From Brachionus manjavacas (lineage: Eukaryota > Rotifera > Eurotatoria > Ploima > Brachionidae), in contig JAHQIY010000037.1 in NCBI GenBank assembly GCA_019054805.1, positions 1-64,000 on the forward strand: a DNA stretch of 64,000 nt, written 5' to 3'. A program made the translations under genes and the position numbers. Shown here piece after piece: positions 1 to 14,000 of this stretch (position 1 is the stretch's first letter; every line of letters starts with the position of its first letter). The notes below the pieces were generated by a model. The model was given only the letters and a program-made list of their open reading frames with translations. It was not told the DNA's origin and did no database searches.

Positions 1-3000
1 AAGTTTCCAATCTGCATAACTTTTCGATTCTTTGAGCTTTTTTTGATCTGTAAAAGCCAAAGGCAAGAAAAATTTCAAGATCTATCTAGTGGTATCTTCG
101 GTTTTCCATAATTCGAAAAATTCATTGCAAAAAACCTATCTGAAAAACGTCAAAAAATGGGTTTTTTGCTCTTTTTCGAAGTCGCCTAAAATCTTGTCCT
201 TTTAACTTTTTGACTCCTGTAAATTGTATCATGTAGAACTTTTTGCGCTCTTGAATTTGAGCTATTAATCATTATCGTAGCTAAAAAATTGACCATTCTG
301 CAGTGACTTGAAAACTAAGTGACTGGTAATCACTTGCAAGTTTCCCATGTGCATAACTTTTCGAATCTTTGACCTTTTTTTGATCTGTAAAAGCCAAAGG
401 TAAGAAAATTTCAAGATCTATCTAGTGGTATCTTCGGTTTTCCATAATTCGAAAAATTCATTGCAAAAAACCTATCTGAAAAACGTCAAAAAATGGGTTT
501 TTTGCTCTTTTTCGAAGTCGCCTAAAATCTTGTCCTTTTAACTTTTTTGACTCCTGTAAATTGTATCATGTAGAACTTTTTGCGCTCTTGAATTTGAGCT
601 ATTAATCATTATCGTAGCTAAAAAATTGACCATTCTGCAGTGACTTGAAAACTAAGTGACTGGTAATCACTTGCAAGTTTCCCATGTGCATAACTTTTCG
701 AATCTTTGACCTTTTTTTGATCTGTAAAAGCCAAAGGCAAGAAAATTTCAAGATCTATCTAGTGGTATCTTCGGTTTTCCATTATTCGAAAAATTCATTG
801 CAAAAAACCTATCTGAAAAACGTCAAAAAATGGGTTTTTTGCTCTTTTTCGAAGTCGCCTAAAATCTTGTCCTTTTAACTTTTTGACTCCTGTAAATTGT
901 ATCATGTAGAACTTTTTGCGCTCTTGAATTTGAGCTATTAATCATTATCGTAGCTAAAAAATTGACCATTCTGCAGTGACTTGAAAACTAAGTGACTGGT
1001 AATCACTTGCAAGTTTCCCATGTGCATAACTTTTCGAATCTTTGACCTTTTTTGATCTGTAAAAGCCAAAGGCAAGAAAATTTCAAGATCTATCTAGTGG
1101 TATCTTCGGTTTTCCATTAGTCGAAAAATTCATTGCAAAAAACCTATCTGAAAAACGTCAAAAAATGGGTTTTTTGCTCTTTTTCGAAGTCGCCTAAAAT
1201 CTTGTCCTTTTAACTTTTTTGACTCCTGTAAATTGTATCATGTAGAACTTTTTGCGCTCTTGAATTTGAGCTATTAATCATTATCGTAGCTAAAAAATTG
1301 ACCATTCTGCAGTGACTTGAAAACTAAGTGACTGGTAATCACTTGCAAGTTTCCCATGTGCATAACTTTTCGAATCTTTGACCTTTTTTGATCTGTAAAA
1401 GCCAAAGGCAAGAAAATTTCAAGATCTATCTAGTGGTATCTTCGGTTTTCCATTAGTCGAAAAATTCATTGCAAAAAACCTATCTGAAAAACGTCAAAAA
1501 ATGGGTTTTTTGCTCTTTTTCGAAGTCGCCTAAAATCTTGTCCTTTTAACTTTTTTGACTCCTGTAAATTGTATCATGTAGAACTTTTTGCGCTCTTGAA
1601 TTTGAGCTATTAATCATTATCGTAGCTAAAAAATTGACCATTCTGCAGTGACTTGAAAACTTAGTGACTGGTAATCACTTGCAAGTTTCCCATGTGCATA
1701 ACTTTTCGAATCTTTGACCTTTTTTTGATCTGTAAAAGCCAAAGGCAAGAAAATTTCAAGATCTATCTAGTGGTATCTTCGGTTTTCCATTAGTCGAAAA
1801 ATTCATTGCAAAAAACCTATCTGAAAAACGTCAAAAAATGGGTTTTTTGCTCTTTTTCGAAGTCGCCTAAAATCTTGTCCTTTTAACTTTTTTGACTCCT
1901 GTAAATTGTATCATGTAGAACTTTTTGCGCTCTTGAATTTGAGCTATTAATCATTATCGTAGCTAAAAAATTGACCATTCTGCAGTGACTTGAAAACTAA
2001 GTGACTGGTTATCGCTTGCAAGTTTCCCATGTGCATAACTTTTCGAATCTTTGACCTTTTTTTGATCTGTAAAAGCCAAAGGCAAGAAAATTTCAAGATC
2101 TATCTATTGGTATCTTCGGTTTTCCATTAGTCGAAAAATTCATTGCAAAAAACCTATCTGAAAAACGTCAAAAAATGGGTTTTTTGCTCTTTTTCGAAGT
2201 CGCCTAAAATCTTGTCCTTTTAACTTTTTTGACTCCTGTAAATTGTATCATGTAGAACTTTTGCGCTCTTGAATTTGAGCTATTAATCATTATCGTAGCT
2301 AAAAAATTGACCATTCTGCAGTGACTTGAAAACTAAGTGACTGGTAATCACTTGCAAGTTTCCCATGTGCATAACTTTTCGAATCTTTGACCTTTTTTTT
2401 ATCTGTAAAAGCCAAAGGCAAGAAAAATTCAAGATCTATCTAGTGGTATCTTCGGTTTTCCATAATTCGAAAAATTCATTGCAAAAACCTATCTGAAAAA
2501 CGTCAAAAAATGGGTTTTTTGCTCTTTTTCGAAGTCGCCTAAAATCTTGTCCTTTTAACTTTTTTGACTCCTGTAAATTGTATCATGTAGAACTTTTTGC
2601 GCTCTTGAATTTGAGCTATTAATCATTATCGTAGCTAAAAAATTGACCATTCTGCAGTGACTTGAAAACTAAGTGACTGGTAATCACTTGCAAGTTTCCC
2701 ATGTGCATAACTTTTCGAATCTTTGACCTTTTTTTGATCTGTAAAAGCCAAAGGCAAGAAAATTTCAAGATCTATCTAGTGGTATCTTCGGTTTTCCATA
2801 ATTCGAAAAATTCATTGCAAAAAACCTATCTGAAAAACGTCAAAAAATGAGTTTTTTTGGTCTTTTTTCGAAACGCCTTAAATCTTGTCCTTTTAACTTT
2901 TTTGACTCCTGTAAATTGTATCATGTAGAACTTTTTGCGCTCTTGAATTTGAGCTATTAATCATTATCGTAGCTAAAAAATTGACCATTCTGCAGTGACT

Positions 3001-6000
3001 TGAAAACTAAGTGACTGGTAATCACTTGCAAGTTTCCCATGTGCATAACTTTTCGAATCATTGACCTTTTTGATCTGTAAAAGCCAAAGGCAAGAAAATT
3101 TCAAGATCTATCTAGTGGTATCTTCGGTTTTCCATAATTCGAAAAATTCATTGCAAAAAACCTATCTGAAAAACGTCAAAAAATGGGTTTTTTGCTCTTT
3201 TTCGAAGTCGCCTAAAATCTTGTCCTTTTAACTTTTTTGACTCCTGTAAATTGTATCATGTAGAACTTTTTGCGCTCTTGAATTTGAGCTATTAATCATT
3301 ATCGTAGCTAAAAAATTGACCATTCTGCAGTGACTTGAAAACTAAGTGACTGGTAATCACTTGCAAGTTTCCCATGTGCATAACTTTTCGAATCTTTGAC
3401 CTTTTTTTGATCTGTAAAAGCCAAAAGCAAGAAAATTTCAAGATCTATCTAGTGGTATCTTCGGTTTTCCATAATTCGAAAAATTCATTGCAAAAAACCT
3501 ATCTGAAAAACGTCAAAAAATGGGTTTTTTGCTCTTTTTCGAAGTCGCCTAAAATCTTGTCCTTTTAACTTTTTGACTCCTGTAAATTGTATCATGTAGA
3601 ACTTTTTGCGCTCTTGAATTTGAGCTATTAATCATTATCGTAGCTAAAAAATTGACCATTCTGCAGTGACTTGAAAACTAAGTGACTGGTAATCACTTGC
3701 AAGTTTCCCATGTGCATAACTTTTCGAATCTTTGACCTTTTTTGATCTGTAAAAGCCAAAGGCAAGAAAATTTCAAGATCTATCTAGTGGTATCTTCGGT
3801 TTTCCATTAGTCGAAAAATTCATTGCAAAAAACCTATCTGAAAAACGTCAAAAAATGGGTTTTTTGCTCTTTTTCGAAGTCGCCTAAAATCTTGTCCTTT
3901 TAACTTTTTTGACTCCTGTAAATTGTATCATGTAGAACTTTTTGCGCTCTTGAATTTGAGCTATTAATCATTATCGTAGCTAAAAAATTGACCATTCTGC
4001 AGTGACTTGAAAACTAAGTGACTGGTAATCACTTGCAAGTTTCCCATGTGCATAACTTTTCGAATCTTTGACCTTTTTTTGATCTGTAAAAGCCAAAGGC
4101 AAGAAAATTTCAAGATCTATCTAGTGGTATCTTCGGTTTTCCATTAGTCGAAAAATTCATTGCAAAAAACCTATCTGAAAAACGTCAAAAAATGGGTTTT
4201 TTGCTCTTTTTCGAAGTCGCCTAAAATCTTGTCCTTTTAACTTTTTTGACTCCTGTAAATTGTATCATGTAGAACTTTTTGCGCTCTTGAATTTGAGCTA
4301 TTAATCATTATCGTAGCTAAAAAATTGACCATTCTGCAGTGACTTGAAAACTAAGTGACTGGTAATCACTTGCAAGTTTCCCATGTGCATAACTTTTCGA
4401 ATCTTTGACCTTTTTTTGATCTGTAAAAGCCAAAGGCAAGAAAATTTCAAGATCTATCTAGTGGTATCTTCGGTTTTCCATTAGTCGAAAAATTCATTGC
4501 AAAAAACCTATCTGAAAAACGTCAAAAAAATGGGTTTTTTGCTCTTTTTCGAAGTCGCCTAAAATCTTGTCCTTTTAACTTTTTTGACTCCTGTAAATTG
4601 TATCATGTAGAACTTTTTGCGCTCTTGAATTTGAGCTATTAATCATTATCGTAGCTAAAAAATTGACCATTCTGCAGTGACTTGAAAACTAAGTGACTGG
4701 TAATCACTTGCAAGTTTCCCATGTGCATAACTTTTCGAATCTTTGACCTTTTTTTGATCTGTAAAAGCCAAAGGCAAGAAAATTTCAAGATCTATCTAGT
4801 GGTATCTTCGGTTTTCCATAATTCGAAAAATTCATTGCAAAAAACCTATCTGAAAAACGTCAAAAAATGGGTTTTTTGCTCTTTTTCGAAGTCGCCTAAA
4901 ATCTTGTCCTTTTAACTTTTTTGACTCCTGTAAATTGTATCATGTAGAACTTTTTGCGCTCTTGAATTTGAGCTATTAATCATTATCGTAGCTAAAAAAT
5001 TGACCATTCTGCAGTGACTTGAAAACTAAGTGACTGGTAATCACTTGCAAGTTTCCCATGTGCATAACTTTTCGAATCTTTGACCTTTTTTTGATCTGTA
5101 AAAGCCAAAAGCAAGAAAATTTCAAGATCTATCTAGTGGTATCTTCGGTTTTCCATAATTCGAAAAATTCATTGCAAAAAACCTATCTGAAAAACGTCAA
5201 AAAATGGGTTTTTTGCTCTTTTTCGAAGTCGCCTAAAATCTTGTCCTTTTAACTTTTTTGACTCCTGTAAATTGTATCATGTAGAACTTTTTGCGCTCTT
5301 GAATTTGAGCTATTAATCATTATCGTAGCTAAAAAATTGACCATTCTGCAGTGACTTGAAAACTAAGTGACTGGTAATCACTTAGAAGTTTCCCATGTGC
5401 ATAACTTTTCGAATCTTTGACCTTTTTTTGATCTGTAAAAGCCAAAAGGCAAGAAAATTTCAAGATCTATCTAGTGGTATCTTCGGTTTTCCATAATTCG
5501 AAAAATTCATTGCAAAAAACCTATCTGAAAAACGTCAAAAAATGGGTTTTTTGCTCTTTTTCGAAGTCGCCTAAAATCTTGTCCTTTTAACTTTTTTGAC
5601 TCCTGTAAATTGTATCATGTAGAACTTTTTGCGCTCTTGAATTTGAGCTATTAATCATTATCGTAGCTAAAAAATTGACCATTCTGCAGTGACTTGAAAA
5701 CTAAGTGACTGGTAATCACTTGCAAGTTTCCCATGTGCATAACTTTTCGAATCTTTGACCTTTTTTTGATCTGTAAAAGCCAAAGGCAAGAAAATTTCAA
5801 GATCTATCTAGTGGTATCTTCGGTTTTCCATAATTCGAAAAATTCATTGCAAAAAACCTATCTGAAAAACGTCAAAAAATGGGTTTTTTGCTCTTTTTCG
5901 AAGTCGCCTAAAATCTTGTCCTTTTAACTTTTTTGACTCCTGTAAATTGTATCATGTAGAACTTTTTGCGCTCTTGAATTTGAGCTATTAATCATTATCG

Positions 6001-7990
6001 TAGCTAAAAAATTGACCATTCTGCAGTGACTTGAAAACTAAGTGACTGGTAATCACTTGCAAGTTTCCCATGTGCATAACTTTTCGAATCTTTGACCTTT
6101 TTTGATCTGTAAAAGCCAAAGGCAAGAAAATTTCAAGATCTATCTAGTGGTATCTTCGGTTTTCCATAATTCGAAAAATTCATTGCAAAAAACCTATCTG
6201 AAAAACGTCAAAAAATGGGTTTTTTGCTCTTTTTCGAAGTCGCCTAAAATCTTGTCCTTTTAACTTTTTGACTCCTGTAAATTGTATCATGTAGAACTTT
6301 TTGCGCTCTTGAATTTGAGCTATTAATCATTATCGTAGCTAAAAAATTGACCATTCTGCAGTGACTTGAAAACTAAGTGACTGGTAATCACTTGCAAGTT
6401 TCCCATGTGCATAACTTTTCGAATCTTTGACCTTTTTTTGATCTGTAAAAGCCAAAGGCAAGAAATTTCAAGATCTATCTAGTGGTATCTTCAGTTTTCC
6501 ATAATTCGAAAAATTCATTGCAAAAAACCTATCTGAAAAACGTCAAAAAATGGGTTTTTTGCTCTTTTTCGAAGTCGCCTAAAATCTTGTCCTTTTAACT
6601 TTTTTGACTCCTGTAAATTGTATCATGTAGAACTTTTTGCGCTCTTGAATTTGAGCTATTAATCATTATCGTAGCTAAAAAATTGACCATTCTGCAGTGA
6701 CTTGAAAACTAAGTGACTGGTAATCACTTGCAAGTTTCCCATGTGCATAACTTTTCGAATCTTTGACCTTTTTTGATCTGTAAAAGCCAAAGGTAAGAAA
6801 ATTTCAAGATCTATCTAGTGGTATCTTCGGTTTTCCATAATTCGAAAAATTCATTGCAAAAAACCTATCTGAAAAACGTCAAAAAATGGGTTTTTTGCTC
6901 TTTTTCGAAGTCGCCTAAAATCTTGTCCTTTTAACTTTTTTGACTCCTGTAAATTGTATCATGTAGAACTTTTTGCGCTCTTGAATTTGAGCTATTAATC
7001 ATTATCGTAGCTAAAAAATTGACCATTCTGCAGTGACTTGAAAACTAAGTGACTGGTAATCACTTGCAAGTTTCCCATGTGCATAACTTTTCGAATCATT
7101 GACCTTTTTGATCTGTAAAAGCCAAAGGTAAGAAAATTTCAAGATCTATCTAGTGGTATCTTCGGTTTTCCATAATTCGAAAAATTCATTGCAAAAAACC
7201 TATCTGAAAAACGTCAAAAAATGGGTTTTTTGCTCTTTTTCGAAGTCGCCTAAAATCTTGTCCTTTTAACTTTTTTGACTCCTGTAAATTGTATCATGTA
7301 GAACTTTTTGCGCTCTTGAATTTGAGCTATTAATCATTATCGTAGCTAAAAAATTGACCATTCTGCAGTGACTTGAAAACTAAGTGACTGGTAATCACTT
7401 GCAAGTTTCCCATGTGCATAACTTTTCGAATCTTTGACCTTTTTTTGATCTGTAAAAGCCAAAGGCAAGAAAATTTCAAGATCTATCTAGTGGTATCTTC
7501 GGTTTTCCATAATTCGAAAAATTCATTGCAAAAAACCTACCTGAAAAACGTTTAAAAAATGGGTTTTTTGCTCTTTTTCGAAGTCGTCTAAAATCTTGTT
7601 CTTTTGACTTTTTTGACTCCTGTAAATTGTATCATGTATAACTTTTTGCGCTCTTTTTATTTGAGCTATTAACCATTATCGTAGCTAAAAAATTGACCAT
7701 TCTGCAGTGACTTGAAAACTAAGTGACTGGTAATCACTTGCAAGTTTCCCATGTGCATAACTTTTCGAATCTTTGACCTTTTTTTGATCTGTAAAAGCCA
7801 AAGGCAAGAAAATTTCAAGATCTATCTAGTGGTATCTTCTGTTTTCCATAATTCGAAAAATTCATTGCAAAAAACCTATCTGAAAAACGTCAAAAAATGG
7901 GTTTTTTGCTCTTTTTCGAAGTCGCCTAAAATCTTGTCCTTTTAACTTTTTTGACTCCTGTAAATTGTATCATGTAGAACTTTTTGCGCT

Positions 7991-8018
7991 CTTGAATTTG
8001 AGCTCTTGAATTTGAGCT
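7991..8018. repeat. 14-bp internal duplication inside one monomer
   Basis: The motif cttgaatttgagct occurs twice in direct succession here and once in the other copies inspected. It looks like a private slippage or unequal-exchange event that has not spread through the array, and could serve as a landmark for assembly. Confidence 0.85.
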
Positions 8019-11000
8019 ATTAATCATTATCGTAGCTAAAAAATTGACCATTCTGCAGTGACTTGAAAACTAAGTGACTGGTAATCACTTGCAAGTTTCC
8101 CATGTGCATAACTTTTCGAATCTTTGACCTTTTTTTGATCTGTAAAAGCCAAAGGCAAGAAAATTTCAAGATCTATCTAGTGGCATCTTCGGTTTTCCAT
8201 AATTCGAAAAATTCATTGCAAAAAACCTATCTTGAAAACGTCAAAAAATGGGTTTTTTTGCTCTTTTTCGAAGTCGTCTAAAATCTTGTCCTTTTTAACT
8301 TTTTTGACTCCTGTAAATTGTATCATGTAGAACTTTTTGCGCTCTTGAATTTGAGCTATTAATCATTATCGTAGCTAAAAAATTGACCATTCTGCAGTGA
8401 CTTGAAAACTAAGTGACTGGTAATCACTTGCAAGTTTCCCATGTGCATAACTTTTCGAATCTTTGACCTTTTTTTGATCTGTAAAAGCCAAAGGCAAGAA
8501 AATTTCAAGATCTATCTAGTGGTATCTTCGGTTTTCCATAATTCAAAAAATTCATTGCAAAAAACCTATCTGAAAAACGTCAAAAAATGGGTTTTTTGCT
8601 CTTTTCGAAGTCGCCTAAAATCTTGTCCTTTTAACTTTTTGACTCCTGTAAATTGTATCATGTAGAACTTTTTGCGCTCTTGAATTTGAGCTATTAATCA
8701 TTATCGTAGCTAAAAAATTGACCATTCTGCAGTGACTTGAAAACTAAGTGACTGGTAATCACTTGCAAGTTTCCCATGTGCATAACTTTTCGAATCTTTG
8801 ACCTTTTTTTTGATCTGTAAAAGCCAAAGGCAAGAAAATTTCAAGATCTATCTAGTGGTATCTTCGGTTTTCCATAATTCGAAAAATTCATTGCAAAAAA
8901 CCTATCTGAAAAACGTCAAAAAATGGGTTTTTTGCTCTTTTTTCGAAGTCGCCTAAAATCTTGTCCTTTTAACTTTTTTGACTCCTGTAAATTGTATCAT
9001 GTAGAACTTTTTGCGCTCTTGAATTTGAGCTATTAATCATTATCGTAGCTAAAAAATTGACCATTCTGCAGTGACTTGAAAACTAAGTGACTGGTAATCA
9101 CTTGCAAGTTTCCCATGTGCATAACTTTTCGAATCTTTGACCTTTTTTTGATCTGTAAAAGCCAAAGGCAAGAAAATTTCAAGATCTATCTAGTGGTATC
9201 TTCGGTTTTCCATAATTCGAAAAATTCATTGCAAAAAACCTATCTGAAAAACGTCAAAAAATGGGTTTTTTGCTCTTTTTCGAAGTCGCCTAAAATCTTG
9301 TCCTTTTAACTTTTTTTGACTCCTGTAAATTGTATCATGTAGAACTTTTTGCGCTCTTGAATTTGAGCTATTAATCATTATCGTAGCTAAAAAATTGACC
9401 ATTCTGCAGTGACTTGAAAACTAAGTGACTGGTAATCACTTGCAAGTTTCCCATGTGCATAACTTTTCGAATCTTTGACCTTTTTTTGATCTGTAAAAGC
9501 CAAAGGCAAGAAAATTTCAAGATCTATCTAGTGGTATCTTCGGTTTTCCATAATTCGAAAAATTCATTGCAAAAAACCTATCTGAAAAACGTCAAAAAAT
9601 GGGTTTTTTGCTCTTTTTCGAAGTCGCCTAAAATCTTGTCCTTTTAACTTTTTTGACTCCTGTAAATTGTATCATGTAGAACTTTTTGCGCTCTTGAATT
9701 TGAGCTATTAATCATTATCGTAGCTAAAAAATTGACCATTCTGCAGTGACTTGAAAACTAAGTGACTGGTAATCACTTGCAAGTTTCCCATGTGCATAAC
9801 TTTTCGAATCTTTGACCTTTTTTTGATCTGTAAAAGCCAAAGGCAAGAAAATTTCAAGATCTATCTAGTGGTATCTTCGGTTTTCCATAATTCGAAAAAT
9901 TCATTGCAAAAACCTATCTGAAAAACGTCAAAAAATGGGTTTTTTGCTCTTTTTCGAAGTCGCCTAAAATCTTTCTCTTTTAACTTTTTTGACTCCTGTA
10001 AATTGTATCATGTAGAACTTTTTGCGCTCTTGAATTTGAGCTATTAATCATTATCGTAGCTAAAAAATTGACCATTCTGCAGTGACTTGAAAACTAAGTG
10101 ACTGGTAATCACTTGCAAGTTTCCCATGTGCATAACTTTTCGAATCTTTGACCTTTTTTTGATCTGTAAAAGCCAAAGGCAAAAAAAATTTCAAGATCTT
10201 TCTAGTGGTATCTTCGGTTTTCCATAATTCGAAAAATTCATTGCAAAAAACCTATCTGAAAAACGTCAAAAAAAGGGTATTTTGCTCTTTTTCGAAGTCG
10301 CCTAAAATCTTGTCCTTTTAACTTTTTGACTCCTGTAAATTGTATCATGTAGAACTTTTTGCGCTCTTGAATTTGAGCTATTAATCATTATCGTAGCTAA
10401 AAAATTGACCATTCTGCAGTGACTTGAAAACTAAGTGACTGGTAATCACTTGCAAGTTTCCCATGTGCATAACTTTTCGAATCTTTGACCTTTTTTTGAT
10501 CTGTAAAAGCAAAAGGCAAGAAAATTTCAAGATCTATCTAGTGGTATCTTCGGTTTTCCATAATTCGAAAAATTCATTGCAAAAAACCTATCTGAAAAAC
10601 GTCAAAAAATGGGTTTTTTGCTCTTTTTCGAAGTCGCCTAAAATCTTGTCCTTTTAACTTTTTTGACTCCTGTAAATTGTATCATGTAGAACTTTTTGCG
10701 CTCTTGAATTTGAGCTATTAATCATTATCGTAGCTAAAAAATTGACCATTCTGCAGTGACTTGAAAAACTAAGTGACTGGGAATCACTTGCAAGTTTCCC
10801 ATGTGCATAACTTTTCGAATCTTTGACCTTTTTTTGATCTGTAAAAGCCAAAGGCAAGAAAATTTCAAGATCTATCTAGTGGTATCTTCGGTTTTCCATA
10901 ATTCGAAAAATTCATTGCAAAAACCTATCTGAAAAACGTCAAAAAATGGGTTTTTTGCTCTTTTTCGAAGTCGCCTAAAATCTTGTCCTTTTAACTTTTT

Positions 11001-14000
11001 TGACTCCTGTAAATTGTATCATGTATAACTTTTTGCGCTCTTGAATTTGAGCTATTAATCATTATCGTAGCTAAAAAATTGACCATTCTGCAGTGACTTG
11101 AAAACTAAGTGACTGGTAATCACTTGCAATTTTCCATGTGCATAACTTTTCGAATCTTTGACCTTTTTTTGATCTGTAAAAGCCAAAGGCAAGAAAATTT
11201 CAAGATCTATCTAGTGGTATCTTCGGTTTTCCATAATTCAAAAAATTCATTGCAAAAAACCTATCTGAAAAACGTCAAAAAATGGGTTTTTTTGCTCTTT
11301 TTCGAAGTCGCCTAAAATCTTGTCCTTTTAACTTTTTTGACTCCTGTAAATTGTATCATGTAGAACTTTTTGCGCTCTTGAATTTGAGCTATTAATCATT
11401 ATCGTAGCTAAAAAATTGACCATTCTGCAGTGACTTGAAAACTAAGTGACTGGTAATCACTTGCAAGTTTCCCATGTGCATAACTTTTCGAATCTTTGAC
11501 CTTTTTTTGATCTGTAAAAGCCAAAGGTAAGAAAATTTCAAGATCTATCTAGTGGTATCTTCGGTTTTCCATAATTCGAAAAATTCATTGCAAAAAACCT
11601 ATCTGAAAAACGTCAAAAAATGGGTTTTTTGCTCTTTTTCGTAGTCGCCTAAAATCTTGTCTTTTTTAATTTTTTGACTCCTGTAAATTGTCCTATGTAG
11701 AACTTTTTGCGCTCTTGAATTTGAGCTATTAATCATTATCGTAGCTAAAAAATTGACCATTCTGCAGTGACTTGAAAACTAAGTGACTGGGAATCACTTG
11801 CAAGTTTCCCATGTGCATAACTTTTCGAATCTTTGACCTTTTTTGATCTGTAAAAGCCAAAGGCAAGAAAATTTCAAGATCTATCTAGTGGTATCTTCGG
11901 TTTTCCATAATTCGAAAAATTCATTGCAAAAAACCTATCTGAAAAACGTCAAAAAATGGGTTTTTTGCTCTTTTTCGAAGTCGCCTAAAATCTTGTCCTT
12001 TTAACTTTTTTGACTCCTGTAAATTGTATCATGTAGAACTTTTTGCGCTCTTGAATTTGAGCTATTAATCATTATCGTAGCTAAAAAATTGACCATTCTG
12101 CAGTGACTTGAAAACTAAGTGACTGGTAATCACTTGCAAGTTTCCCATGTGCATAACTTTTCGAATCTTTGACCTTTTTTTGATCTGTAAAAGCCAAAGG
12201 TAAGAAAATTTCAAGATCTATCTAGTGGTATCTTCGGTTTTCCATAATTCGAAAAATTCATTGCAAAAAACCTATCTGAAAAACGTCAAAAAATGGGTTT
12301 TTTGCTCTTTTTCGAAGTCGCCTAAAATCTTGTCCTTTTAACTTTTTGACTCCTGTAAATTGTATCATGTAGAACTTTTTGCGCTCTTGAATTTGAGCTA
12401 TTAATCATTATCGTAGCTAAAAAATTGACCATTCTGCAGTGACTTGAAAACTAAGTGACTGGTAATCACTTGCAAGTTTCCCATGTGCATAACTTTTCGA
12501 ATCTTTGACCTTTTTTTGATCTGTAAAAGCCAAAGGCAAGAAAATTTCAAGATCTATCTAGTGGTATCTTCGGTTTTCCATAATTCGAAAAATTCATTGC
12601 AAAAAACCTATCTGAAAAACGTCAAAAAATGGGTTTTTTGCTCTTTTTCGAAGTCGCCTAAAATCTTGTCCTTTTAACTTTTTGACTCCTGTAAATTGTA
12701 TCATGTAGAACTTTTTGCGCTCTTGAATTTGAGCTATTAATCATTATCGTAGCTAAAAAATTGACCATTCTGCAGTGACTTGAAAACTAAGTGACTGGTA
12801 ATCACTTGCAAGTTTCCCATGTGCATAACTTTTCGAATCTTTAAGCTTTTTTTGATCTGTAAACGCCAAAGGTAAGAAAATTTCACGATCTATCTAGTGG
12901 TATCTTCGGTTTTCCATAATTCGAAAAATTCATTGCAAAAAACCTATCTGAAAAACGTCAAAAAATGGGTTTTTTGCTCTTTTTCGAAGTCGCCTAAAAT
13001 CTTGTCTTTTTAATTTTTTTGACTCCTGTAAATTGTCTTATGTAGAACTTTTTGCGCTCTTGAATTTGAGCTATTAATCATTATCGTAGCTAAAAAATTG
13101 ACCATTCTGCAGTGACTTGAAAACTAAGTGACTGGTAATCACTTGCAAGTTTCCCATGTGCATAACTTTTCGAATCTTTGACCTTTTTTTGATCTGTAAA
13201 AGCCAAAGGCAAGAAAATTTCAAGATCTATCTAGTGGTATCTTCGGTTTTCCATAATTCGAAAAATTCATTGCAAAAAACCTATCTGAAAAACGTCAAAA
13301 AATGGGTTTTTTGCTCTTTTTCGAAGTCGCCTAAAATCTTGTCCTTTTAACTTTTTTGACTCCTGTAAATTGTATCATGTAGAACTTTTTGCGCTCTTGA
13401 ATTTGAGCTATTAATCATTATCGTAGCTAAAAAATTGACCATTCTGCAGTGACTTGAAAACTAAGTGACTGGTAATCACTTGCAAGTTTCCCATGTGCAT
13501 AACTTTTCGAATCTTTGACCTTTTTTTGATCTGTAAAAGCCAAAGGTAAGAAAATTTCAAGATCTATCTAGTGGTATCTTCGGTTTTCCATAATTCGAAA
13601 AATTCATTGCAAAAAACCTATCTGAAAAACGTCAAAAAATGGGTTTTTTGCTCTTTTTCGAAGTCGCCTAAAATCTTGTCCTTTTAACTTTTTTGACTCC
13701 TGTAAATTGTATCATGTAGAACTTTTTGCGCTCTTGAATTTGAGCTATTAATCATTATCGTAGCTAAAAAATTGACCATTCTGCAGTGACTTGAAAACTA
13801 AGTGACTGGTAATCACTTGCAAGTTTCCCATGTGCATAACTTTTCGAATCTTTGACCTTTTTTTGATCTGTAAAAGCCAAAGGCAAGAAAATTTCAAGAT
13901 CTATCTAGTGGTATCTTCGGTTTTCCATAATTCGAAAAATTCATTGCAAAAAACCTATCTGAAAAACGTCAAAAAATGGGTTTTTTGCTCTTTTTCGAAG

